Positions 34,086 to 45,421 are shown, counted from the stretch's first letter. The stretch: DNA of 64,000 nt from Neogale vison (GCF_020171115.1 NC_058096.1:212326001-212390000); one strand, 5' to 3'. The notes: generated by a model not told the origin, from the sequence alone. Translations and numbers: made by a program.

Positions 34086-35014
34086 TCACTAAACTCCGTA
34101 TTAGTGGGGTTAGAAATCAATTCAGCGAGTCCCCACTAGCATTCTCTGTTACACAGAAGGGAACGGATTTTATCAAATTTCCCCCCACAGATGGGGAGGC
34201 AGGACTCCTTGGAGAAAGTTATTTCGATTTCATGTTTGTTGCTGGGTGCTTGGATGCCACGAAATAGTAATTTCTAACCCTGTCACCTGGGTCACAGTCA
34301 AGAAAGTGAGAAGGCATCTTCAGGACTAAGCCCTCTGTTCCCATGCCTGTCTCTCAGCCCCCGCTCCTGAACCTCACCCAGCAAGTGTTTGCTTGAGCCC
34401 CTGTTTTCACGTCATGGGGACATGCTCAGGAGAGGAACTGCCCTGAATATGGTTTCACTAGGCAGTGCGCAGAGGTGGGGCCCACCTGCTCTGAGGAATC
34501 CAGGAGGCCTTCCTGGACCTGTAGTGTATATGGAACCAGGGGTGTCTGGGGCTAGGTGTGAGCTTTGGGAGGGGTTCTCTGCACAGGACCTCAGGCTGGT
34601 GGGGGACACTCAAAAGTCACCTATGGGAAGCATGCATGGAAAGGCCAGGAAAGTGCTGGGACTCCCATGCAAAGCCTCCTTCCAAACAACACCTTAGGAG
34701 CTTGTCTCTTGCGGGCTGTGGAGAGCTGAAACACCCAGTCTGATCTAGGCAGTGACTTTCAGAGGGAGAAGAGCCATGGGTCACACACGAAGGGGCATGT
34801 GATGCACCCCAGAGCCACCACCTCTGCGACAACAATAGTAAATGGCAAGAAATATGTATGCCTGGGTCATAGCACGAACATGTGCTTAGCGGCAGAAACA
34901 ACCACATCTCAGAGAAATCAAGACCCAAGTGAGACCACATGTGCTCTGACAAGCAACAGAAGGTTCCAGTCTATGGTTTTAAGTCCTTGTTTCAGACACA
35001 TTGTGTGTGATGAT
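34086..35014. other. unique intronic sequence, no gene seen
   Basis: 34090-34310 is AT-richer and repeat-free. The rest is ordinary unique sequence. Confidence 0.4.
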
Positions 35015-35100
35015 CTTGGGACTGAGCACCAACTCTATCTCTTCCCAGCTAGGATACCACTCTGGGCCTCAGTTTCCCCATCTGTATGGTGAGGAAGACA
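35015..35100 (+). repeat. MIR-like fragment
   Basis: 'ctgggcctcagtttccccat' is the MIR core word. Confidence 0.55.
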
Positions 35101-35145
35101 ACACTTCCTCTCTGAGGGGGGCTGGGCATCAAGAATCAGGGGACT

Positions 35146-35319
35146 GGGGCACCTGGGTGGCTCAGTGGGTTAAAGCCTCTGCCTTCAGCTCGGTCATGAT
35201 CCCAGGGTCCTGGGATCGAGCTACATTGGGCTCTCTGCTCAGCAGGGAACCTCCTTCCTCCTCTCTCTGCCTACTTATGATCTCTGTCAAATAAATAAAT
35301 AAAATCTTAAAAAAAAAAA
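35146..35319 (+). mobile_element. Can-SINE, plus, slightly shortened
   Basis: The flanks AAGAATCAGGGGACT and AAGAATCAGGAGACT form the target-site duplication. Small deletions occur in the body. Confidence 0.93.
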
Positions 35320-35679
35320 AGAATCAGGAGACTTAGTGAAGGGCACATGGTGCCAGGCAGGGATCAGGAACCAAGAGGGCTAACTTGACCCACTGCCTTA
35401 GAATAAACCTTCATCTCGCCCCTGGGCCTTGCTCCTAGTATCATCCCTCTGGCTTAATCACCCTTGGCTCGGGGCCAGCAATGGGGTGAGGGTCCCCAGT
35501 TCCTGACAATGGATGAATGAAGGGTCTCCTCTAGGCCTCAATGGTAAAGGCCACATGACCTGTATGACCAGCCCAGAGAAGGACAGATGTGTACATCTGC
35601 AGATAAGCCCGAGGCCCACTGTCCTGAGATGGTTTCAACAAGGCACCCAGACTCTGCCTTAGCCCAGCGGGAAAGCAAC

Positions 35680-36125
35680 CTGGGGCCACCGTCACAAAGG
35701 ACCACAAACTGAGCGATATAAAACAAAAGGACTTTATTCTGTCACAGTTCTGGAGACCAGACTTCTCAAATCCAGGTCTGGGCAGGACCGCATTCCTCCC
35801 AAGGCTCTAGGGGAGGATCTTTCTTGGTCTCTTCCAGCTTCTGGGGGCTCCTGGCATCCTTGGCTCATGGGAGCATCACGCTTGTCTCTGCCTCCATCAT
35901 CACCATCATGTGGCCTTCTCCTGAGCATGGCTATGTGTCCACTTTTTACGAGAACACCAGTCACAAGATTTAGGACCACCATAAATCCAGGATGAACTCA
36001 TCCCAAGATCCTTACCCTAATTTCATCTACAGAGACATCTTTTCTAAATAAGGTCACAGCCACAGTTTCTGGGGGTCTGGACAAGGACAAATCTCTTGAG
36101 AGGCCCCCATCCTATTCAACCCGAT
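35680..36125 (-). mobile_element. MLT1-type LTR, antisense
   Basis: It starts 'ctggggccaccgtcacaaag'. It continues 'ctgtcacagttctggagacc', 'gaacaccagtcacaagattt' and 'aataaggtcacagccacagt'. Confidence 0.65.
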
Positions 36126-36929
36126 CCTCGGCGTGCAGCTCACAACCTGGAGAGCACTGAGCCTGCTGGGGCTTTCTGGGGGCGGGAGATGGCTCACTCC
36201 AGCCTCTCAAACAGAGCAGCTCGGGGAGTCCTGCGTGCGTGTGTGTTGAGGCTGCAGATGGCACCAGACACTTGAAACAGCCGGCACAGAGGCAAACAGT
36301 GCCAAAGCCAGGACTGGGGCCAGGACTGGGGGCGGCCTTCACGCTCAGCGAACCCGAGCCACCGCTGCGCTCTGCCTGCCGCCCAGGGACCCGTTTTCCT
36401 CCAGCCTGTGCAGAGCCACCCCCGTAGCAGGGTAGGGCCGGGAGAACACCCTCCTTCAGTGCAGCCATAACTGGCAGCCCCAGCGGGGCCACCACGGACT
36501 GCTTTGCTCTGCGTGTGGGCTTTTTCTGGCCCAGGGGCCGCTCCCTGTAATGCTTAGTGATTGGTCACACACAGAGCCTGCTGTGTCCTGAGCCCCCACC
36601 AGGCAGGTGACACATCCCATACTCCTTCCCCTCACTCCCTTACAGGAGGTCTACCTGCACATCCGGGCGGCTCTGCTGCCGAAATATCACCCAAAGCCAC
36701 TGACCCTTGTTTCCGCCACAAACACCTCCCTGCTCAAGCCTGCTCCCCAGTCCCAAACCTGGGTGCCACAGCAGCCTCTCGCTGTCTGTCTGCTTTTCCT
36801 CTCTGTCCCGTTCGGCCCATAGCCACCTTCGTGAGACATGAAGAGTCCTCAGATGGTTAAATGGACAGACCCTATGACCTGGCACCTGTCATGTGACCTC
36901 TGCTCCCTGGTCCACACTCAAGGGAGAAG
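36126..36929. other. GC-rich unique intronic sequence, no gene seen
   Basis: 36200-36560 is CpG-containing and repeat-free, with ATTGGTCAC (CCAAT-like) at about 36561. No coding evidence. Confidence 0.4.
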
Positions 36930-37735
36930 GGCTGCAGCCACACAAGCTCCAGTGCACGGAGCAGGGATAGTCACAATCACAATGGCTCAAGGGTGGAAAC
37001 AACCCAAACGTCCACCGGTGGATGAACGGGTATACGGAACATGGCAGGGCCACAAAAAGCAGTAATATGCGGCCTTAAACAGGAAATGACGCATGTGCCC
37101 AGCACCGTGAAGGTACTCATTGCCACGGAACTGTCCACTTAAAAACGGTGAAGGTGGTGAATTTTTTTTTTTTAAAGATTTTATTTATTTATTTGACAGA
37201 GAGAGATCACAAGCAGGCAGAGAGGCAGGCACAGAGAGAGGAGGAAGCAGGCTCCCCGCTGAGCAGAGAGCCTTATGCGGGGCTCGATCCCAGGACCCTG
37301 AGATCATGACCTGAGCCGAAGGCAGCAGCTTAACTCACTGAGCCACCCAGGCGCCCCGAAGGTGGTGAATTTTATGATCTATACATTTTACCACAATTTA
37401 CTTTTACAAAGAATGAAGGCCTGACACACCCTACAGTGTGGATGGACCTCAAAGACCTCGTGCTGAGTGAGAAGCCAGCCACAAGAGGCCTCGTGGTTCA
37501 CGATTCCACATATTTAAAATGCCCGGAATGCACAAATCCACAGAGACAGAGAAGAGATGAGTGGGTGCCCAGGGCTGGGGGAGAGGGCGTGGGGCCTCCT
37601 TTCGGAGTGATGGAAGCACTTCAAAGTTGACTGGTGAAGGTTACACACCTCTGTGGACATGCTAAAAACCACTGAATGGTACACTTTCGGTGCACAAACT
37701 GACTATATGGGGAAATATATCTCAATAAAGCAAAA
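36930..37735 (+). mobile_element. old L1 3' end, plus, interrupted by a SINE
   Basis: 'acaatggctcaagggtggaa' and 'cgtccaccggtggatgaacg' begin the readable part. It resumes with 'gagtgagaagccagccacaa' and ends 'tatctcaataaagcaaaaga'. Confidence 0.82.
37162..37357 (-). mobile_element. young Can-SINE in L1, minus
   Basis: It is flanked by GAAGGTGGTGAATTTT on both sides, a perfect target-site duplication. Confidence 0.95.
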
Positions 37736-37739
37736 GATC

Positions 37740-38160
37740 AAGCCATTCGCCATCACAAACCTTCCCGGGGCCCCTCCCTCGGTGAAATCCAGGGCTCACC
37801 AAGCCACGCCAACCTCACCTTGACTCTCACTCTCTCTACGTGCCAGCCTCACTGTCTTCTGATCTGTCCTCAATCTCACCAAGCCTTTCCCACTTTAGGG
37901 CCTCTGTGCCTACCTGTCCCTCACCTGAGACATTTTCCCCCCATGTTGGGTGGCTACATCTCACTGTTGGGGTGTCAACCTTCCACCCCGGCCAGTCCCC
38001 ACATGTCACTCTGTCGCTTCTGAGAACATCCATTTTATTCATTTGCAGCAATTCTCTCCTGTCCCCCCTAAAACCACACTGGCTCCCCAAGACCAAGGCC
38101 CTCACATGCCTTTGATGATGCTGTTTCCCCAGCACCCAACATGGTCCCTGGCCAGTCCCT
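37740..38160 (+). repeat. L2 fragment
   Basis: 'cttccactttagggcctctg'-like text and 'acatccattttattcatttg' match the L2 3' portion, diverged. Confidence 0.5.
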
Positions 38161-38869
38161 GATATGTGCTGCTCCAACCTTGCAGGTCAAGATGCTAAAG
38201 CCCAGAGAGCTTGCAAGACCTGCCCAAAGTCACACAGCAGAGCACCACAGCCCTCCCTGCACCTCGGGCCCCCCCCCCAGCTGAGGACAAGAATGGAATA
38301 CTCCCGCACTGACCCTTCTACCCTGCAACTTCAAAGTGGTCTCGCTGACATCACAACTCATCCACACACCTGACCTGGTCCTTAGGGTCCCTGCCCCTGG
38401 GTAAGGTCACAGGACGGATTTTCGGATTTTCGCATCAGGCTGCACTACTGCTGGCTTTCATGTGGTAATGGCATGCCTATCAGCACCCAGGACTATAGAT
38501 TGACACTCAGGCATGCTGTCCTAAAGAATTCAGGGGAAGGAGGAGGTACAGAACCAGCCGCATCCCACCTGTTCTCAGGTATGGGCAACACTCTGGCATC
38601 TATCACAGGGGAAGGCTGCACCCACAGGAGGGCAGGAGGGGAGCCCGCATCCCATGGGTTCTCTCCCCTGCACCAGGCACTGCGGATGTGCCACTCATCA
38701 CACGCAACAGCCCAAAGGGCCCGGAGAGAGCTTGCCCATCCTGCTACCAGGTGTGGGGAAAACCACCAGCCAATCCAAGATGGCCCAGCCATCCAGGTGA
38801 GTGCAGAGCTTTGAACTCTAGCTGCCCAGGTGCAAAGCTTGTATCCCCGCCCCCCCCAACATTTCCTCC
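38161..38869. other. intronic sequence, no gene seen
   Basis: A MIR-like antisense remnant lies near 38170-38250. The rest is unique. Confidence 0.35.
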
Positions 38870-39085
38870 AAACTGAAGGGTTTTTAGCCTCAGCACTGCT
38901 GACATTTGGGCCCACATCCCTCTCTGTGGCAGGGGCCATCCGGGAATCGTGGGGTGTTGAGCGGCATCCCTATTCTCTACCCACCAGATGCCAGGAGCAC
39001 CCCACCCCCCGACAAGACAACCAAAATGTCTCCAGACACTGCCTAATGTCCCTGCAGGACAGAATCACCCCCTAGTACAGAATAC
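38870..39085 (+). mobile_element. MER5A-like hAT (Charlie) element
   Basis: 'cagcactgctgacatttggg', 'gttgagcggcatccctattc', 'cagatgccaggagcacccca' and 'aatgtctccagacactgcct' match MER5A in order. Confidence 0.8.
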
Positions 39086-39229
39086 TGCTCTGTCTCACAA
39101 GATCCCGTGTTAGCTCACCTCAGCCCAGGGCTCACGCCCAACTCCCAGTGTAAAGGAAAGTGACAGGGAGGAAAGAGACAAAAAATGGTTACCAGGACCA
39201 AGAGAATGGCTGTCCACATATCTTACAAA

Positions 39230-39690
39230 TCTTTTCTAACACCATCAATAGATGACACGTAAGCAAATGTGCTCCCTGCGTTCAAGGGAGTATTACTTGG
39301 CCATTAAAAGCAATGAAGTTCTCTGATACCCGCTCCAATGTGGATGAACCTGAAAAATATTATGCTGAGTGAAGAGAAGCCAGACAGAAAAGGCCACATG
39401 TTGTAGGATCCCATGTATATGAAATGTCCAGAATAGGTAAATCCATAGAGACAGAAAGCAGATTGGTGGTTGCCAGGGGCTGAGGGAAGGAGGAATGGGG
39501 AGTGACTGCACATGAGGATGGGATTTCTTTCAAGGGTGATGAAAGTGTTCTGGAATTAGACACCGGTGATAGTTGCACAAGTCTGTAAAATACACTAAAA
39601 ACCACTAATTTTTACACTTTCAACAGGTGAATTTTACAGTACACAAACTAGATCTCAATAAAGCTGTTATTTTAATGAAACCTTTTTAAA
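39230..39690 (+). mobile_element. old L1 3' end, plus
   Basis: 'tccaatgtggatgaacctga', 'agattggtggttgccagggg' and 'atgaaagtgttctggaatta' precede 'agatctcaataaagctgtta'. Confidence 0.85.
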
Positions 39691-40679
39691 AAACAGTAAT
39701 ACATTTCCAACCCCAATGCAGAAACCAGACCTCCAGTCATGAAAACAGCCATCAACCTAGTATGACCCTCTTCTTCCTGTCACACTACATACACTGACTG
39801 CATGAGACAAGATAAAGTGGACATTCTTGCCCTCCGCAGCCCTGACTTATGGGGACACTCAAGGTGCTTGCTTGCTTTCATTGATTCATTCACCGGCCAT
39901 CTCTTCCTCTACGCGCTAACCAAGAACATAAGCTGCTGGGGCAGGTACCTGGTCAATGGTAAGCACCCCATCAATATGAACAAAACAAATCCACAGAAAT
40001 GAAGATACGCATTCTAGCCTATGTGGTCATGATCTCACAGAGAAACTAGGAGCTAATTAGAAAAGAGTATGACTGAAAATTCCGCCTGAAGAATCAGAGA
40101 CTGAGGCTCATGTCACAGAGGTACATCGGCCTGGGACAGTCAGATCAGAGGCCAAATCCAGAAACCAGCCATATGGGTGTCTGCAGCTCCCATTCAAACC
40201 CTTCCCAAGACCTCAGGATGCAGGACACCAGGGAGGGTCTCACCACTCTGCAGGAATGCAGCAGAGCCTTACTGTCACCTGTGCAAAGCGTGCTCTCCTC
40301 TTTGACACACAAGGAAGGACCTGCTAGACAGACTTGACAAAAGAGAGTACTGAGGAGCTTGGGACCTCAGTGGACTCATGTGGCCAGAGAGCTGGGCCCA
40401 AGAGAAGAGCCAAGCCTCCAACTCCTCTCAGGGCCCACAGTAGCTTCTCAGGTGAGATGAGCAGGAAACCGAGCCTGCCCCTGCACGCCAAACACAGCAA
40501 CCAACTTGAGGAAGAACTGTCCCTCCACCCTGGTCCTGAGCGGCCAGAAGCCATCCGTGGCCAGCTGTCCCTTGTCTCAGTGGGAGGAACACAACCTGGT
40601 CCCCACCATATGGGCTACATGGGGAAGGGGTAGCTGTCTCCACTCCAAGCCCCAGGATGAGCACAATCTGTCTTCCTGA
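39691..40679. other. unique intronic sequence, no gene seen
   Basis: No repeat, gene or clear regulatory structure was recognised between the L1 end and the minisatellite. Confidence 0.4.
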
Positions 40680-41262
40680 CCACCCTCAGGTCCCCACAGA
40701 AGAGGGCACCAAAACTTTCCTTCAGATAATCCGAAAGGGAGAAATACCTACCCTACCTCAGGTCTACAGATTACAAATGAAGATACCTATCCTTCCTCCA
40801 ACACCCAGGGAGTGGAGGTACAGGTGACAAAGATGTACAGAAACCCGTCCCTTCAGGTAGCAATGATGTGAGGACAGCTGTTCCCCTCAGGTCGCAATGA
40901 TGTGGGGACACTTTTCCCGCATTAGGTACCAACGATGTGGGACCATCTATCGCCCCCTGCCCAGGTAACAATGATGCTTGCAAGCAGCTCCCAGTTCATA
41001 CACCTCACGGTGTCATCCTGTCTCCCCTAGTAGCACTGATATGGAGGCATCTGACCCCCTCAGGTAGCAAGGATGTAGGGACACCTGTCCCTCCTCAGGT
41101 AACAAGGATGTGGTGGCACCTACTCCCTCCAGATAGTAATGAGGTAGAGGCCACTGTCCCCTCCAAATAATAATGATATAGTGACACCTATCCCAGCCTC
41201 CAGGTAGCAATGATGTGGGGGCACCTGAACCCTTTCAGATATCGGTGATGTGGGGGGCACCT
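40680..41262. repeat. degenerate 33-39-bp minisatellite beside CRTC1 exon 1
   Basis: CAGGTAGCAATGATGTGG-type units recur with anchors at 40855, 40889, 40924, 40963, 41029, 41062, 41097, 41131, 41165, 41202 and 41238. Steps are 33-39 bases, with one double step. Weaker copies extend back to about 40680. Units share AGGTANCAATGATG, then GGGACACCTGTCCC or similar. The array ends about 180 bases inside the intron from the CRTC1 exon 1 donor and overlaps the edge of the CpG-rich promoter region. Units are diverged, so the array is old or decayed. Confidence 0.85.
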
Positions 41263-41442
41263 GTCCCGCCCACGATGCCCGGGGCGGAGGGACACCTGTA
41301 CCCTCAGGCTGTGCCAAGCCCCGCCCAGCCGCGCGCGCCCCGCCCCCGCCGCGCGCCCCCCGCCCCGTGCACACGCCGGACACGCGCCCCCTCCCTCTCT
41401 TCCTTCCCGGCCCCGAAGGGTCGGGGCAGACAGCCCCCTTAC

Positions 41443-41568
41443 CCGCGCGGCCCGCGTCAGGCTCAGGTCCTTCATGACCTCCTCGAAGGCCGCTGTCTCC
41501 TCTGCCTGCTTCTGGTTGTGCAGCGCGATCTTCTCGCTGAATTTCCGCGGATTGTTCGAAGTCGCCAT
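41443..41568 (-). CDS. CRTC1: CRTC1 first coding exon, CREB-binding domain (residues 1-42)
   Basis: CREB-regulated transcription coactivator 1 shuttles to the nucleus after cAMP or calcium signalling, binds the bZIP of CREB and boosts CRE-driven transcription. This exon encodes the N-terminal coiled-coil CREB-binding domain: it starts Met-Ala-Thr-Ser-Asn-Asn-Pro-Arg-Lys-Phe and ends Thr-Arg-Ala-Ala-Arg, 42 residues. That is the segment the human gene contributes to the CRTC1-MAML2 fusion. The start codon has a strong context (AAGATGG). The exon ends at codon Arg42 followed by a GTAAGG donor, so the intron is phase 0. The remaining roughly 590 residues (regulatory, nuclear-export and transactivation regions) lie outside the window to the left. 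The residue pattern matches CRTC1 as I recall it and not CRTC2 or CRTC3. No change in this exon looks disruptive. Confidence 0.96.
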
Positions 41569-41582
41569 CTTCTCGCCGCCAC

Positions 41583-41608
41583 CTCCTCCTCCTCCTCCTC
41601 CTCCTCCA
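41583..41608 (-). repeat. GGA-repeat in CRTC1 5'UTR
   Basis: (CCT)n on the plus strand reads as (GGA)n on the mRNA strand, 15 bases upstream of the start codon. It is capable of G-quadruplex-like folding and prone to length variation. Confidence 0.85.
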
Positions 41609-41747
41609 CCTCCTCACCCCCCCCCACTCGCCAGTGCCACCGCGCAAGCGCCGGCAGGGCCCGCGGGCGGCGGGCAGTGCGCAGGCGCCTTGGTGGTCGT
41701 GAGTGCGGCGCAGGCGTACGGGAGCGGCGCGCGGCGCGGTGGCGACA

Positions 41748-41757
41748 GCGCATGCGC
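41748..41757. promoter_or_regulatory. NRF1 consensus site in CRTC1 promoter
   Basis: GCGCATGCGC is the perfect palindromic NRF1 motif, common in TATA-less CpG-island promoters. It sits 180 bases upstream of the start codon. Confidence 0.75.
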
Positions 41758-42071
41758 ACGCCCTAGCGGCGCGCTGGGGTACAACAGAAGAGGCGGGGGG
41801 TGAGGAGAGGCTGGAAGAAAAGACTAGGGTTTGAGCACATGCGTAGTGAGTAGACTCCTGGCCCGCTGGACAGCGGCCGCTCGGCTGTTGGGCAAGCGTG
41901 GTTCGCGGGCGGGCTGGGGCGCTGGAGCACCCAAGGAGACCGCCGGACCCAAAACCTTCCAATTTACAAGGATGGGGCCAGCAACCCACAAGGACAGGTA
42001 GCACCCCGATGCTGAGCTGGGGCTCGGACTAGTTTAGCTTTGAGACCAATTCAGGGAGATACTCATTCATG

Positions 42072-42240
42072 CATTCATTCATTCAACAATATTTATTGAG
42101 CGCCTGTATGTGCCAGGCACAGTGGGGGAAAGGCGTGAGCAAGCAGACGTGCTCCCTGACCTGACGGGGTGCGCAGTTAGGGAGGGGGACAAACACAACC
42201 AAACAAAAAATGACCCAAGAACATTTCTGATGGAAATAAT
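42072..42240 (-). repeat. L2 3' end, antisense
   Basis: 'cattcattcattcaacaata' followed by 'tttattgagcgcctgtatgt' and 'gccaggcac' is the antisense terminal region of L2. Confidence 0.75.
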
Positions 42241-42262
42241 TGTGATGTGGAAAGTAAAACTA

Positions 42263-42455
42263 GGGGCACCTGCGTGGCTCAGTAGGTTAAGCCTCTGCCT
42301 TCGGCTCAGATCATGATCCCAGGGTCCTCTGATCAAGGCCCACATCACGCTCCCTAGAGCCAGAGACTGCTTCTCCCTCCTCTTCTGCCTGCTTCCCCCT
42401 CTGCCTATGCTGTGTGTGTCTGTGTGTGTGTCAAATAAATAAAATATTTTTTAGA
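42263..42455 (+). mobile_element. Can-SINE, plus
   Basis: The flanks GAAAGTAAAACTAG and GAAAGAAAACTAG are a decayed duplication. A short GT run lies in the tail region near 42412-42430. Confidence 0.9.
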
Positions 42456-42483
42456 AAGAAAACTAGTAATGACTGGCAGAGTT

Positions 42484-42656
42484 TATTTTTTTAAGATTTT
42501 ATTTGACAGAGTACAAGCAGGGGGAGCAGCAGAGGAAGAGGGAGAAGCAGGCTCCCTGCTTAGCAAGGAGCCTGATGTGGGGATTGATCCCAGGATCCCA
42601 GGATCATGACCTGAGCCAAAGGCAGATGCTTAACCAACTGAGCCACCCAGATGCCC
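42484..42656 (-). mobile_element. Can-SINE, minus
   Basis: It ends 'gagccacccagatgcccc'. GACTGGCAG occurs on both flanks. Confidence 0.9.
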
Positions 42657-43448
42657 CTGGACTGGCAGGACATCGATGATAGGGAGGGAGGCTCAGGGCC
42701 ACTACTGTCAGGGAAGTAGGGGGGGGGTGGTATTTGAGCTGAGGCCTGAACCTTGTCAGCAGCCCCCACGGTCCCAAATCCCAGGCATCATCTTTAATAC
42801 CTTGCTTTCCCCATCACCTTACATTTGACCAGTTTCTATTTTCTGGATCCTTAAGGCAGAAGGACCACAGGTTTGCCATGGGGTGCTATAGGAAAGGTCC
42901 AGAAACCCCACCTAGACTAGATCCAGCACTGAAAAGGGTAGCAGGGTCTTCCCAGTGGCAGGAGGTTGACCAGGGGAAATAAAAAACTTCTGACATCTAA
43001 CTGTTCCTTCCCACATCTAACTGTTCCTTCCCAAGTGGAGGAACCATGACCACCAATATCAAAGGTTTATTTTCAGAAGGCTCCAGGGATTTCCAGGCAC
43101 AGACAGGGTGGGAGCCAAGAGGGGCAGCTAGGGAATAGTGGGAAACCTCTAATTAAACAAAAAGCACACTAGAAGGAAGGAAAGAAAGATAGATTCATTT
43201 TTTTAAAATATACTTCTTACTAGGGTAAGGGATGGCTGGAGGGGTTGCTGGTGGTGATCGTAGAGGGATCACCAGTATTTTCTGAACATGCTTTTATTCA
43301 CACTTTACAACTATTTGCTGAAATGTCCATATTAAGTGTGTATATATATATATATATATATATACTTTTTAATTTGAATTGTCTTGGGCACTACTATTAC
43401 TTTATTTTATCCTTTTTGTTCTAATGGTTTTGAGTACTTTTGTGGTCT
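42657..43448. other. intergenic sequence with a TA microsatellite
   Basis: Unique AT-richer DNA. A 14-base word 'catctaactgttcc' is duplicated near 42997 and 43014. (TA)n spans about 43340-43364. Confidence 0.5.
43340..43364. repeat. (TA)n microsatellite
   Basis: About 12 uninterrupted TA units, preceded by GTG. Likely polymorphic. Confidence 0.9.
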
Positions 43449-43644
43449 TTTTTTTTTTAAGATTTTTATTTATTTATTTGACAGACAGAGATCACAAGTA
43501 GGCAGAGAGGCAGGCAGAGAGAGAGGAGGAAGCAGGCTCCCCGCCGAGCAGAAAGCCAGATGTGGGGCTCGATCCCAGAACCCTGGGATCATGACCTTAG
43601 CCGAAGGCAGAGGCTTTAACCCACTGAGCCACCCAGGTACCCCC
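43449..43644 (-). mobile_element. young Can-SINE, minus
   Basis: It is flanked by CTTTTGTGGTCTT on both sides. Confidence 0.94.
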
Positions 43645-44869
43645 TTTTGTGGTCTTCTAATCTTTTTGACTAACAAGCATCTGCCCTCCTCTTTTGGGTG
43701 CCAACAACCAATTGCCCTTTAGGGAACATTCTGCAATTTTCAGTCCATGATATATAGATGGCATGGGCTTCATTACCCTCTCTCCCCACAAACACACCTT
43801 CCCAAGTTGAAAGTCTTTACCAATCATCAGAGCCCATTGCTTTTCTTTCACGATTGGCTAGGGCAGGCATGTGGTTCTGTTTGCCCAGTGAGATGCAATT
43901 CTGGAATTTTTACTTAAACCACTGGAAAGAGAAGCGCCTTTTTGCTTGGATGGCTGGTTTGAAGGATAACACAAATTTGCAGTGCCAGATGTCACTACTT
44001 AAGAGAGATGTCCCAAGAGTGTGACCCTACACAGAGAGAAAGAAGCAAAGTTAGAGAGACACTGAGCTCCTGGATCCAGCCATACCTGAAGCTGAACCCT
44101 CCTGGATTTTCAGTTATACGAGCCAATAATTTATTCTCTCTTTTGCTGGAGTTTTGAGATCTATTTTCTGTCTCTAGCGCTTCTGGGAGTCAGGTGCAGA
44201 GCTGGGCATTCTACAAATATGACTTCCAGTTCCAGCCACCATCCTATAAGATTAGAGAGGAAATAGAGACAGAGCAGGAATGGCAGCTGCCTGTACCAAG
44301 TTAAGTGCCAGAGCCAGGACTAGACCTCAGGTCTGACAGCAGAGCTTGGCTTCCTTCTCCACACTGGGTTTTGTAAGGTTTAAATGCTGCTAATACATGT
44401 CAGGTGCCTGGCTCACAAGTGCTCAGAAATTGCTGGTTACCTGATCACTTACATATGCCTGCACTAAGCCAGTTTCTGGGCAGAGAAAACAAAAAAGATT
44501 TGGTAGTAGCAGGGGTTATCAGGTCACCGAACTGGGCCATGCCCGCAGCGCAGAGGTGAAGAGCCAGTGCTCACCCTACTCACCCCCATTCACCCCACAC
44601 TCAGGCAGTAACTCAATCTGTCCTAAACCCTGGTGATGAGTCAGAGGAAGCTGTGAGCCTGCTTATTGTGCAATGGCCGGACAGTGACCCAAGCCCTCCT
44701 CCCGCTCCACTGACCCCCAGTCCCGAGGAAGGCGAGGCTGAAGTGTCTGGTGACCAGGGCAGAACCCAACCCTGGCTGTTTTTGCTTTCTTCACTCATCA
44801 AAGAAAGCTGCTAACGCTAGTGTGTCCTGGGCAGGCTTCTCAAGCAGCCCATGGTCTCTGTAAATCAGG
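43645..44869. other. intergenic sequence with old repeat remnants
   Basis: 43990-44140 ends in 'gttatacgagccaataattt', resembling the end of an ancient LTR-like or L1-like repeat. 44160-44430 has MIR/L2-like words. No gene. Confidence 0.4.
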
Positions 44870-45170
44870 GTGGATCTCATGCTCCCTATCACACTTAGGA
44901 AAAAATCCACACTTCTCCTGTCAACTCAGGAGGCCCTCATCCCCTTTCCGCCTCCCTGGCCTCTCATTCCAGCCAGTCCAACCTCCTTGCTGTACCACCT
45001 CCAGATCTCGGCATGCACTGCTGCCTCTGCTGACTGCTTCTGCACTGTGGCACCCTCCACCTTCTCATCTTTTAGGTCTTTCCTCTGAGAGACCCTCCCT
45101 GAGGGCCTATCGGAAATCTGTCCCTGTGTGTGTCTCATGACCTGGGAACATCCCACTCTCTGAAGGCAGC
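44870..45170 (+). repeat. L2 fragment
   Basis: 'cctggcctctcattccagcc' and 'ctctgagagaccctccctga' are L2 3'-region words in plus orientation. Confidence 0.55.
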
Positions 45171-45421
45171 TATTTCCAGGGTCCTGTCTGTACCCTGCTA
45201 GACCAACTGAGACCAGAAGCTGAAAGTATGTTCACCCTACCCAAACATTCCTGGGCTCAAGTTCCCTGTCTGAGGCACAAAGGACAGAGACATACCAATT
45301 CCTTAGTCTTAAGGCTTATTCTTTATCCCTTGAAGGTTCTGTGTACTTTAAGCCTCATTTTTTTGTTTTGTTTTTTTGTTTTTTGGGGTTTTTTTTTCTT
45401 TTTTTTTTTAAGCCTCATTTT

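Larger units (their letters stand above)
1..41442 (-). other. CRTC1: CRTC1 intron 1 (partial, 5' part of the intron)
   Basis: The donor of CRTC1 exon 1 reads CGG|GTAAGG on the minus strand at 41443/41442, so all lower coordinates should be intron 1. I looked on the minus strand for exon 2, which should start with Leu-Gln-Leu-Gln and carry a Gly-Gly-Ser-Leu-Pro stretch, and found none. A first intron of tens of kilobases is normal for this gene. The interval is made of repeats and unique stretches listed separately below. That no exon was missed is moderately certain. Confidence 0.75.
41240..41960 (-). promoter_or_regulatory. CRTC1: CRTC1 CpG-island promoter and 5'UTR
   Basis: A dense run of CpG dinucleotides surrounds the CRTC1 start codon and extends about 400 bases upstream, with no TATA box seen. 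A perfect NRF1-type palindrome lies at 41748-41757, with related words at about 41677 and 41708. The exact transcription start cannot be set from sequence. The GC-rich tract fades above about 41960, where intergenic sequence begins. Confidence 0.85.

Noticed and set aside
1..41442. CRTC1 exon 2 or later exons
   Set aside because: I did not find the expected Leu-Gln-Leu-Gln or Gly-Gly-Ser-Leu-Pro coding text on the minus strand. Short exons could still be missed by eye.
41120..42004. Minus-strand open frame of 294 codons across the CRTC1 promoter
   Set aside because: It reads CpG-island 5'UTR and intron in a frame different from the CRTC1 protein.
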